Shown here one piece after another: positions 46,687-57,859 of a stretch of DNA of 64,000 nt. The translations under genes and the position numbers were made by a program. The stretch comes from Pseudopithomyces maydicus (taxonomy: Eukaryota; Ascomycota; Dothideomycetes; Pleosporales; Didymosphaeriaceae). Location: positions 167,287 to 231,286 of the forward strand of contig JANTUC010000020.1 in the NCBI GenBank assembly GCA_026873275.1, read 5' to 3'. The notes beneath the pieces were generated by a model. That model made no database searches and was not told the origin of the DNA. It was given only the letters and a program-made list of their open reading frames with translations. Each line of letters starts with the position of its first letter. The first letter of the stretch is position 1.

Positions 46687-47997
46687 TTAAGCACGGCTGA
46701 AGCACTTGGTCAACAAAGAAGTGTCCTTGGAGCCGTTGGGGGTCAAGCCAAGCACGTAAGAGGAATCGAAAGCGCCCGCGGACCAGCCGACATAGCCAAG
46801 GTAAACATCGCTGTTCTCGTTGAGCGAAGCAACTGCGGCGCAGACATCCTGCTCGCACGAAGCAACGTTGCCTCCACCAACCTCGGAAAGTATCGCCTTG
46901 CGCCCGTTGGTGCGGAGCCACTTGGCGAGCGGGACGAACGAGTCGTCGACGTGGTCGCTGGTGCACTCGGTGTGGGTGCCGCTGTTGTCGGAATCGAGGT
47001 AGCGGTGCACGTCGAAGATGATCTTGCCGGTAGAGCCATCTGTGTCCTTGACTGCGAGGAGCGCGGGGCCGCTGTTCTGCACGAAGGATCCGGCGGATGT
47101 GTAGTCAGTACCGGGGACCAGGACGTACTGCGAGGTCGCACCCGCCTTGCGGATGGCGTCGACGGCAGCCTGGACGGAGGTCGCCCAGGTGGTCATGGTG
47201 AGCTCGTGGGGCTCGTTCATCAGGCCGAACATGACGTTCTTCTCAGACTTGTACTTGGTGGCAAGCTTCGACCAGACATCGGCGAACTGAGCGTTGGTGG
47301 GACCGCCCTGGCCGACGATGGCGCCGTTCCAGCGCGCGTAATTGTGCAGGTCGAGAATGCAGGTCGCGCCTGTGGCAAGGCAGCCCTGAACCAGCTTGTC
47401 GTACGATGCGAGGAAAGTTGTGTCAAGCGCTCCGCCGAGCGTGTTCTTGACCATGTACTGCCAACCGAAGGGCAGACGGAAGATATTCAGCTTGTCGTCG
47501 CTGGCGAAGTGCTTCATCTGGGCAATACCGCTAGTCCCGGGGTCTACGAAGCCGTTGTTGGAGCAGGTGCCGGATGTGTCGCAACCGAAGTCGAAGCCGG
47601 CAATGTTAACACCGGCATACTGGGTCTTACCAGACGCCGCAGCGACGACAGCAGCGGCGCTGGTTGACGCAGGCTTGGCAGCCGCGGATGTGCCTAAGGG
47701 AAAGTCAGTTGTGCTATGCATTGGGTATCTTCGAAGATATAAACTCTTACCCGCGGGCTTGGTCATGGTCGACAGGGTGGTGGCCACAACAGTGGTCGCC
47801 GCCGCCGCCGAAGGCTTCTCAGCAGCAGTACCAGGAACGCACTGCGAGTAGTAGGCGTTCTGAACCTGGCAGGAGTAGCCAGACACACAGTCAGTGGCAC
47901 CGGAAAAGCCTTGTCCACCACACTGCGAGTACGCAGCGCCCGAGGCTGTGACGGCCGTTGCCATCAAAGCAGAGAAGGCGATGGAGTAGCGAGTCAT
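46687..47997 (-). CDS. GH5 endo-beta-1,4-glucanase (Cel5A/EGII type) with N-terminal CBM1
   Basis: Minus-strand exons 47997-47751 and 47693-46687 give about 417 residues. A signal peptide (MTRYSIAFSALMATAVTASG) is followed by a family-1 cellulose-binding module with its four Cys and aromatic pattern (YSQCGGQGFSGATDCVSGYS...YYSQC). Then comes an Ala/Thr-rich linker and the GH5_5 domain: TQYAGVNIAGFDFGCDTSG, LDLHNYARWNG, the acid/base Glu in MNEPHEL, DVHRYLDSDNSGTHTEC, the nucleophile Glu in LSEVGGGN, and YLGYVGWSAGAFDSSYVL. This is close to Trichoderma Cel5A in layout. The enzyme cuts internal bonds in cellulose outside the cell. The 57-base intron (GTAAGA...CTTAG) lies in the linker and holds no stop. 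The gene shows no RIP-type damage although AT-rich blocks lie on both sides. Confidence 0.95.
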   Translation of the reverse strand: MTRYSIAFSALMATAVTASGAAYSQCGGQGFSGATDCVSGYSCQVQNAYYSQCVPGTAAEKPSAAAATTVVATTLSTMTKPAGKSLYLRRYPMHSTTDFPLGTSAAAKPASTSAAAVVAAASGKTQYAGVNIAGFDFGCDTSGTCSNNGFVDPGTSGIAQMKHFASDDKLNIFRLPFGWQYMVKNTLGGALDTTFLASYDKLVQGCLATGATCILDLHNYARWNGAIVGQGGPTNAQFADVWSKLATKYKSEKNVMFGLMNEPHELTMTTWATSVQAAVDAIRKAGATSQYVLVPGTDYTSAGSFVQNSGPALLAVKDTDGSTGKIIFDVHRYLDSDNSGTHTECTSDHVDDSFVPLAKWLRTNGRKAILSEVGGGNVASCEQDVCAAVASLNENSDVYLGYVGWSAGAFDSSYVLGLTPNGSKDTSLLTKCFSRA

Positions 47998-48960
47998 GAT
48001 GAATCGATTGATGGATGAACTGAACTTGAAAAAGAGTGACTGAGAAAACCAAGGGAGCGTGGATGAATCCTACAATACCAGCATGGCTACACCCGTTTAT
48101 AAACAAAATCCATCTCGCTTCGAAATGGAGATGGCCATCGTCATACGCCGGTACTTGTGCGGCTATTAAAGTGGATCTGACAATCTAACAGCCCGCCCAC
48201 ATGTTTCCCTAGCCGTTTCAAATAAGTTCCCGAAGGCGAACTGGCCAATCCCAACGCTCAAAACAATTGCGCGTTCTCATGCAACCGAGATTGAAATGCT
48301 CCGCAGGAAACAAGCTCATTCCCTTGCCGGCAGGCGGAAGCTTAACTTAGTGGTGCTCCGCAAACTGCCACCGGGAGAAAGGCTTGGGAGGCTTGTTGCA
48401 GCTTGGTGGCCTGTGGGTCTAGATTGTTTTCTGCAGCGAGTGGTATAAAGGGCAGGGTGCGGGGAGATCATTGTGTGTAACGATAGTTTTGTGGAAATGC
48501 CTACTCGCCATGACCTGATTTTTGATGATGTACGTCTTGAGCACAGCGCGTGAGTGTTGACAGTCCACAAGATGTTCTTTCTCATGGACAGAGAACGACT
48601 GAGGCATCGCAGATGCTTCGTTTCCTGGGCGAAGATTTTTACTGGTCAACATTGAAGTACGATGTTGGTTTGTCGTAGTTCGAATACGACCTGCGCGTCA
48701 ACGTCAACGTCATGCCTTCATCGCCAAGACACGATATGTCTGCATGCGGAAACAAGCGCGAAGCGCAGTAAGATTCTCAATCGCAAGATAAGCATCTTTG
48801 ACGTTACAAATAAGCTCAGATTGGGAGGCAAGCTCTGGTGGCCCGAAACCTGGTCTTCGTCCGCAGAGTGCCAACCGAGATGACGCTCCGATTATACCGG
48901 TATATATTGAGCAACGTACTGTGTAGATCAGCCTTAATAAGGATTTAATGCCTTGAGCCC
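47998..48960. other. GH5 promoter side and last normal-composition DNA
   Basis: No supportable gene; two short opposing frames around 48316-48960 lack motifs. Composition stays normal until about 48,960-49,010, where RIP block 2 starts. Confidence 0.5.
48097..48104 (-). promoter_or_regulatory. TATA box of the GH5 gene
   Basis: TTTATAAA about 100 bases upstream of the ATG at 47997 on the minus strand. Confidence 0.5.
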
Positions 48961-49009
48961 ACACGGGCGGAGACCTTAAAGTTTCGGGGTCTCGGGCTGC
49001 TTTACAGTA

Positions 49010-50304
49010 CTATTAACTACCTTTACTGACTTATAGATTAAGTACTCTTTTTGGGCTCTTTTGCTGTGTCTATCCGCTACCTAGACAATACTAAAAGCTG
49101 TATTTAATTAGATACACAGTATACTGGCGAATATATAACTGTTCTTTACTACTTCGCTAGGTCACTGTAACATAGTATATAGTATAAGGAGACCACTTGC
49201 GAGAAAGAAGTACCTAAGATAGTCTAGTATTATTTATAGATTATTTAGTAGCGCGATAATTATTGCAAATAAATAGTATACTAATAATTTAAGATTGGGC
49301 TCTAGAATACACGAGCTAGATACTAGATCGCACATCTAATAGAGATTACTAAAAAGTCTATATTAAATTTAGTTAGTGTAGTTATAATATAGTAATTTCT
49401 ATAGCTTCTATACCCAAGCCAAATAAATTATAAAAGAAATTCCGCTAGTCTTCCCAAAAGATTTATTATATTAAGGAGAAGATAATAGAGCTCACTTTAA
49501 AATTAAAAAACTTTATAAGTCTTCTTATAGAGAATTGCTGCAGGTCCTTTACTTAGTATAAATACTATTATAATGCAGCTACCTTAGTAGAACTAAGATT
49601 TACTTTATATTTAGCTATAAGAAAAAGGCGGATATAGGATTAGAAAGTGTTAGATTTAAATTATTAGAATAGTTTTTAGAGTTCTTTAAAGTTAAATATT
49701 TATAATTCTGTGGAGATGGAGCGGTATCTTATTAATAAAAAAAGGGTATAAGCAGTTTATTGAATATTTATAAATAATAGAGGCTAACTTAAATATTTAA
49801 CTTAATACTATAATAATAATATAATTAATTGCTTTCTTGATTGCGCCTCTAATATATATAAGTGATTATATTAAGATATTATATACTATAATACTAATAT
49901 AATCAAGAGATTTCTTATTCTTTTTAAGAGAAGTTAATTAAATTTTTAAATTAAAAGTATATCTAGATTTAGAGGCCCTATTTTTAAATAGGTATATAAT
50001 TATTACTTTCTACTAAGATCTATAAAATAGACTATAAACTTAAATTATATTTATAAACTAAGACCCTATAATAGATAGAGTTAAAGTAATATAAAAAATA
50101 GTATATAGCTTTAAAATATCATAATCTAGTAATAACTTTAAGAATTAAAGGTCTAGAAATAGATTAAGAATATTTATAAAACTAATCTATAGTTATTAAA
50201 TAGGTTATTAAGAAAAAAGAAATTAAATTAACTTATATAGTTTTTAAATCCGCTTAAAACTACACTATTTTTACTAGGGCTCTAAAGATACTATAATTAT
50301 TAGA
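49010..50304. other. Unassigned AT-rich sequence left of the copia element
   Basis: Heavily degraded; plus-strand fragments such as YNGIPLIKKGYKQFIEYL-like readings hint at a former protein, but I cannot place it. It may be part of an older element interrupted by the copia insertion. Confidence 0.4.
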
Positions 50305-50472
50305 TGGTAGTTAAGGGTGTAGAATGGCTAAGAGTCTGCCAAGAAGGAATGCTTAGACTATAATCTTAAACTTTATAGGAGATATTACCTGAGAACATAT
50401 ATAATATAATAAATAATTATTAATAACAAGAGAATTATAGCAACTCCCTATAAAGCACTATAAATCTAATAA
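50305..50472 (+). repeat. 5' LTR of the copia element
   Basis: Starts TGGTAGTTAAGGG and ends near AAATCTAATAA; matches the 3' copy with mostly transition differences. Confidence 0.85.
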
Positions 50473-53400
50473 TTAAGAGTTTTACTACCTTAATAATAAG
50501 CGGAAACGAACGAAAATCGACCCTATATATATTAAAGAAAAAATGGCAACTTAGAATTTAAATTAGAATAGTGGTATAGCTATACTATATAATAATATTA
50601 ACTATTAAGTCTAGTTTAACTAGTTATAAGCACGATGCGCTATATATAATATATAGAATAAAATTAACTTAGCTTTAAAAGAATAATTACTTAAGGAATC
50701 TAAGGTACTAAAACTTCTAGACCTTACAACCTATACTCTAAATATAAATATAGGTAATAAAGAGATCTTAGAATAAATCTTAGACCTCTTACTATTAGGC
50801 GTAAAAGCGTATAAGGAGGATCTTAAACTTTATAAGCTCTAATTAGAGAGTTATAAACTAACTTTTAACGTATATAAGATAGAGAAATTAAGCCTATAAT
50901 AAATTATTATTTTTATTTAATAGACAATAATATTTTATTTATAACGTATATGCTGCTCGCCTAATAAAACTATTAGGGACTAGATTATAAACCTAAAATA
51001 TAAAATAGGTATAACTATCCTATATAACTAAGAGCAAGCGCGATAGCGATACTTTAAATTATTAAAGCCTCTATATATAATAAATAGCTAGGATATCTTC
51101 CTTACTAAATATAATAACGTAGTAATAGAGGTAAAGGAACTAAAAGTGGCTAAAATTATATAATATAATTTAATTACGTTAGACTTTATATCCGCAGTGA
51201 ACTATATAGCTCTAATATAAGTAATTAATTTCCAAGAAAATGGAAAATTCTAACTTAGTATAAACTAGAAGGAGATAATGTAAAGGTTCTAAGACTATAT
51301 AATATTAAATTACTTAGTAATATATAATAGAAGCTAAAAGGCAGTATTTATTATAAATAATTTTTTATATTTTACTAAAAGTAGCCAAGCTGTCTAGGGC
51401 ATATAAGGGGACTCCTAATATATAGGATCTAAATAATCTCGCGGTATAAAAAGAGGTAGGACTTAGTACTAACTAAAGGATAATAATTATATACCTCTTA
51501 AATAATTAAATCCTTAAGGAGGGTAAGGTAACTTTATAAAGCTAAATACCTTTAGTAAAACCCTAAGGAGGGACGCTAATAGTGGAAAATTCTAATTAGG
51601 CCCCACGTTAACCGCGAAATACCTAGTATATAATATAAGATACCTAATTTCGGAGTGCTACTATCTGCATTCTAATAAAATACTAATAGAATAGTTATTA
51701 TACTATAGAACTACTAAATATATTAAATTAAAGCGATAGTATAATCTAGAATTCTAGAGTCTCCTAAGAGCCTAAAGTCAGCCCAGAACTAAGATACTAT
51801 TAATTAAGAATTTCTATACCCCAACTCCGGAGATTAATAATTAGTAACTAAATAGAAAATAAGTATTAAGTATAGGCTTAGCCTACGCAGCTATATTTAT
51901 AATAAACTAATTAGAGTATCTACTTAAATAATTATTTATCCTTAATTTAGGCACAACGTGTTATATTATAAATAAACTAGATAGAATATATAATTATTGC
52001 CCACTAGGCATAGGAGACTTTATATAGTCTAGAAGTATATAAATATAGGTGAAAGGGTACGGTTCCATTATTATAAACCTAAAATACATAGAGGGTAATA
52101 AAACACTAATACTTAAAGATATAGCTATTTACCTAGATATATTATATAATTTAGTGTTCTTTTGAATACTACGGCAGAAGGGATACTAATAGAATACTTA
52201 AGTGGAACCTATAGTATTAAAACTTTAAAATAGAATAACCATTAAAGAACTCACTGAGATCTATAGATAATAGGTACTAGAATACTAATTATTAATCTAT
52301 ATAGTAAATTACACGCATACTTATATATCCTATACTAAATAATAACCCTAAAGGGTCTCAGTCTTATTATGGCATAAAAGACTAGGCCACTTAGGACTAG
52401 TAATAATTAAATATTTAATATAATAAGCTGAGGGGTGCGTATTAAAGGGATTACTATAGTAGAATATAACTTATATAGAAGAGTAAAAATACGAAAGTAA
52501 ATACACTGTACACTTAAAAGTAATAAGTAAGGATCTATAGAGCAATTGGCTATTAACTTCTATATATATAAATTATAATTGTTTAATAAGAAGAAGAGTT
52601 AAATGCTCGTTATAGATAGATTCTTAGAATTCTAATGGAATTTCTATATTATAGATTACTAGACGGCACAATTGATTATTAAAAGCCTAATAGTGTTTTT
52701 TAAATTCCTTAAGAACTAGTATAACACTACACTAAAAGTTGTTAAAACTAATAATAAGATTATTATTATAAAGCTAGAAGTGCTATAATAATTATAGAAT
52801 TAAGGAATAGCTGTTAAGCCTTTAGTACCTAATATATAAACCTAAAATAGTAAAGCTAAATGCTTAGGGGATGTAAATAAGAAGAAGTTATATATAATAT
52901 GCCTAGATATAAATCTATTATAAAAACTCTAGCCAGAAATTATAAGGGCTGGAGTTTATCTATATAATTAAACGCTAAACTACGCGAATAATTAAAAATT
53001 ACTATATAAGATATTCTTTACGCGAATCTTATTTAATAATAGAATTATTATATCTATTAAGAAACTAAATCTGGCCTATCTAAAGATATATAACTATAAG
53101 GTGTTTATAATAATAGATGATACTTACTATAGAAAGTTATAACTATAGAGACTTAACTTTAAGGCATAGATTAGATATCTTATGCAATACTAATTATTAA
53201 ATATCTACTAAATTTAAATCCCTATATTGGCTAAAGTCATAAGCATATATAAAGTAATATTTAATAAAAACTTAATCTTTAATAGGAAGATCGAAAACCT
53301 TATAAATAACTTTATATATAGTATAATGGACGAGATAGCCACACGCATAAAAATAATTAAACTACTACTACTAGTATATTAACTAGAAATAGAATCTTTT

Positions 53401-55384
53401 TTTAAAGATGAGGTGGCAGATAGTAGTATAGAAATAGACTATATAGATCTACTAGGCTACTATTAAGGGAGAAAGATTAAAGATTACTACCTAATACTAC
53501 TATTAATACTATTACTAGTGGCACTGTTGGCTTAGTGTATAATAGGAGGTATAGTAAACCTAATAGAATAAAAATTATTAAAAATAGTCTTATAGGCAGC
53601 AGCCTTTATAGCAGATATACTTATTAGAATTATTAATATATATAAAGGTAATATAATTAATAAAGTCTAACTACAGCGAATACTGGCTAAAGAAGTTATA
53701 ATTTATAAATTAGAGTTACTACTATCTCTTATATTTAAGACAGATCTTATAAAGCATATTATAGGAATACTTTTTAGAGAGGTATAAAGGGAGCACCTTA
53801 ATAGTTATAAAACTACTAAATTGTGGGTTAAAGTATCTTATAAAGTTATAAAGGTAATAGGGCAGTAGATCCTAGATTATATATAAGTCTATATATATAA
53901 GCTTAATAAGTAATATAACCTACTTAAGTGTAAGGCACGACTAGTGGTTTAAGGGGATTAATAATATAATATTACCTCCTAAGATACCTATGTAGCTACA
54001 CTTATAGTATAATTATTTTATTTATTTATAATAATCGCAGCTAAGTATAATCTGGAACTAATATAGCATAATATTACTAACGTATTTATATATGCATGAC
54101 TGAATAGAGATGTCTATATATATATACTAAAAGGATATAAAAAGTCTAGTATAGTACTTAAACTGCTTAAAGCATTGTATAGTCTATAAATATTTTTATT
54201 ACTATAGTAGAGAGAATTTACTACAACCCTAGTTAAACTTAAATTTTAAGTTATCCCGCATGAATCCTATTATATAATTAGAAATAAAATTATTATCTTC
54301 TTTTATATAGATAATATTATCTTCGCAAATTATAAGAGCAAAGCCTATAAAACCTAAAAGATAGTAGAATAACTTAAGAAGAAGTATATAATAATAGAAG
54401 GATATAATCTATAATAGTTTCTAGGAATAGAAGTTATAAGGGAGCAGGAAACCTAATATATTAGACTCTTCTAGAAGGTCTATTATATAAAGATTAACTA
54501 ACTTATTAATAACTAAAATATTAGGCATAATATTCTAATAGTAAACTATAAATTAAAGCTAAGGGAAGGACTGGTAATACTAATAGAAATTAATAAATTC
54601 TAATATAAGATCGGGTTACTACTACACGCTTTAGTAAATACTTAACCTAATATTATATTCGCGACTTTAAGGTTGGCGCGATTTCTCTTAAACCTAAGCA
54701 CTAAATACTAACGTGTAATTAATTAAGTACTATTATATCTTAAAGAGACTAGACGACTCGCACTCTAGATAGATAAAAGAAATACTCTAAAAGTTACTAG
54801 TAATATATTATTTATAGATAATATAATTAATTATAAAAGTTTCTAAGGATACGCTATTAAGCTATTTAATAGACTAATTATCTAGAGAGTAAATAAATAG
54901 GATACTATTATAATCTCTACTATAGAAGCCGAGCTACTAGCACTATTATAAGTAACTAAGAAAATAATCTTTATTATAAGACTAATTAGAGAACTGAAAG
55001 TCCTATTACCTAGTTCTATAATTACTATATAATATAATAACTAATAGACAATTAGACTAGTCACTTAGGAGATATTTAAGCTATAGATAAAGCTTAGGTA
55101 TATAAATATATATAATTACTGGCTCCAATAAGAGATAACTAGAGAATATATTAATATAGAATATATATAATTAGCAGACATAATCGCTAACGGATTTATA
55201 AAGGTATTATTAAGAAATTAGTAATAGGGATTCCTAAGCTAACTGGGTCTAATTAAAGTATAGGATTAATAAGTAGCCTATAAAACGCTGGTTAATAAAA
55301 TATAAATATATCTTAACAATCTTAGCCTATCTAGATAACTTTAGAAATAGCTTAAAGGGCTTTAAACTAAGGGGGTATATTAAA

Positions 55385-55552
55385 TAGTAGTTAAGGGTAT
55401 AAAATAGCTAAGAGTCTATTAAGAAGGAATGCTTAGATTATAATCTTAAACTTTATAAAAGATACTACTTAAGAACACACATAATATAATAAATAATTAT
55501 TAATAATAAGAGAATTATAGCGACTCCCTGTAAAGCACTATAAATCTAATAA
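55385..55552 (+). repeat. 3' LTR of the copia element
   Basis: Starts TAGTAGTTAAGGG (TGG changed to TAG) and ends AAATCTAATAA. Confidence 0.85.
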
Positions 55553-55610
55553 TAATTAAATAATTAATTTTATTAGTTATCTTTTAATATTTATTATAAT
55601 ATAGTCTAGA

Positions 55611-55725
55611 TGTTACGGGGTACACTCTATAATTTTATAAACTAAGGGTATATAGATTAGGGTATAATAAGTTAAGAGGAATAAATAGGTAAATATAAGT
55701 TATATAAATTAAATATTAATTAATA
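55611..55725 (+). repeat. LTR-like fragment, copy 2
   Basis: Begins TGTTACGGGGTACACTC; matches 44964-45085. It may be a solo or truncated LTR lying just beyond the copia element. Confidence 0.65.
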
Positions 55726-55937
55726 TAATATAATTATTATTATTAAATATTTAATAATAATCTTTACTACAGAAGTAACGAATAGTAAAACTAAATTAAA
55801 GATTAATAATAAGGACTATCTAAAATAAATAATTATTATTATATATTTATAAATATAAACTAGTTCTATAGGCTCTATAGACTTTATAAATTCTATAAAT
55901 TATAGAGTTTATAAATCTATAAAGTTATAAAGCTATT

Positions 55938-56135
55938 ATTATAACTATAAGAGTAGCTAGTCTTAGAGGTTAAAATTAATTTATAGGCAGGAATAACTTA
56001 TAGAAAGAGAAGAATTATTAACTATATAAATAAGTTAATAGAGTAGTTAGTATTAGTATTATAAATAATATTAAATTAATAATAAGGCCTGAGTGAATCT
56101 AAACGATAGATTAATAAATAGATTAAATATAAATA
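55938..56135 (+). repeat. Inverted repeat, left arm
   Basis: About 200 bases, including TTATTAACTATATAA and AAGGCCTGAGTGAATC, whose reverse complement recurs at 57655-57850. Differences are mainly A/G and C/T. Confidence 0.8.
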
Positions 56136-56205
56136 TTAAAGTTAATACTTTAAATTCCTATATACTATATATTAGCCTTACTTACTAGTAAGTAGTTTTT
56201 AAAAA

Positions 56206-56265
56206 CTACTCTTTATTAAGCGCTTTTTATTAAGCGCTCCCTATTAAGCACTCTTTATTAAGTAG
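56206..56265 (+). repeat. 14-base tandem repeat, four units
   Basis: Four adjacent imperfect units of CTCTTTATTAAGCG. Confidence 0.8.
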
Positions 56266-57540
56266 TAAAATATTAAATATAAATATAAGGTGCTCGTTAT
56301 AGAGCACTTATATAATTATATAATTATAATATAGTTATATAGTATAGTATATAATTATAAAAATTATTAACCCTATAATAAGCTGCTAATAGGTATAAGA
56401 TATAATAATTTTATACTAAAACTTAAATTATAATATTATTCCCTCCTTTAACTAATTTATCCCTAAATTACGTAATTATATTTACTTATTTTATATAAGT
56501 ATTTATCCCGCAGTGTATACTTAAGTATATAAAATAATATATTTATTAAATCTACTATTTATAAGTTTTATTTTTATAATAAAATTCTCTAAGCTAATAC
56601 TATTATAAAATCTCTTTATTTTAACTGCGACGCTAAAAACCGCGAGTATTATATTATATCAAACTTAAATTTAAAATATATTAAATGTATTTGCTAAAGT
56701 TATTTTTATATTAATATATTATAGATACCTCTTAATAAGACTTGTAAAGAGTATAAAAAAAGATTAAAGAGAATAAAAAGGAGTTAGTATTAATTATTAT
56801 TTAATTATTAAGAGATAAAAAAATATTAGCTTAAACTAAAGAGTATACTTATAAAAAGATTTTATATTTTACTGTAAATATAGAGGTAGAAAATAAAATA
56901 ATAAATATAATATTATTAGCTTATTCTATAGTAAATATCTTAATAAATTATTTATTTATAATATAGACGATCTTCAACCTATTAAATAATTTTTTATTAA
57001 TTCTAGTTCCTTTCTCGGGTGCCTAGGTATATTTTATAATTTTTAATTAATTAGTTTTTATAGTCTATACTTTTAGCTCTTTATTAAGACTAAAATTATA
57101 GTACTGCTAATAGACAGCTATTTTCTTATTAATATTAAAATCTTTATTTGTGGCGGCAGCTTATTTAATTATAGTATTTATTTAATTTTTATTAATAATT
57201 ACTTAGGTTGCCTTTTAATTCCTATATATTTTTATTATTAGGATATCCTTTTTATTTAATAAGGTATTTATTATTTCTTTATTCTAAGTTATACTATATA
57301 TTTAAAATATATTTTATATTAAATTTATTTTCTATTATAATCCGCGCGAAGTAGAATAGGAGCTTATTATTATAATTACTTTTACTTTTAGCTGCCTGGA
57401 TCCTAGGTCGCTTAGAATATATAATTAATACTAGTCCTAACTATTATATATAATACATAGATTAAAGTCCCGCATAGAATCTTAGGACTTATAGAATAAA
57501 TAAAGATATAAGAGCTAATAAGGCACAGTTATATACAAAT

Positions 57541-57625
57541 ATAGGATTTTAGGACTTATGGGATTTTGGGACTCATGGGACTATGAGACTTATAGAACTA
57601 TAGGACTTATAGGACTAGTTATATA
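57541..57625. repeat. Short-period tandem repeat (about 10 bases)
   Basis: Degenerate GGGACTTAT units, next to the right arm of the inverted repeat. Confidence 0.6.
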
Positions 57626-57654
57626 TATAGAGACTTAAGTATCCTACTAAGATA

Positions 57655-57850
57655 CTTGTGTTTAACCTGTTTATTAATTTATTATTTGGATTTACTCAGG
57701 CCTCCTTATTAATTTAGTATTATTTATAATACTAATACTAACTACCCTATTAATTTGCTTATATAGTTAATAATCCTTCTCCCTCTATAAGTTACTTCTA
57801 TTTAAGAACTAATCTTAATCTCTAGAACTAATTATTTTTATAGTTATAAT
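57655..57850 (-). repeat. Inverted repeat, right arm
   Basis: Reverse complement of 55938-56135, joined on its right to the degraded Gypsy A coding region. Confidence 0.8.
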
Positions 57851-57859
57851 ATTTTCTTC

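Larger units (their letters stand above)
50305..55552 (+). mobile_element. Ty1/copia LTR retrotransposon, RIP-inactivated
   Basis: Two direct repeats of about 168 bases (50305-50472 and 55385-55552) flank a 4.9 kb interior. Reading the plus strand across stops gives a gag-like part (RYFKLLKPLY), a protease motif near 51944 (NLGTTCYIIN for DSGATCHI), a GAG-pre-integrase block near 52360 (LLWHKRLGHLGL), and integrase-like sequence. Then come reverse transcriptase (AAKYNLELI, KGYKKSS, LKLLKALYSL, and FYIDNIIFAN at about 54301 for FYVDDI) and RNase H (VLLYLKETRRLAL; LADIIANGF near 55180). The integrase-before-RT order defines copia. Asp codons in the DSG and YVDD motifs are changed to Asn by G-to-A, so the element is dead. 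Confidence 0.85.

Noticed and set aside
46743..47667. Long frames on the other strand and other frames over the GH5 gene
   Set aside because: They are shadows of a GC-rich coding region whose true frame carries all GH5 and CBM1 motifs.
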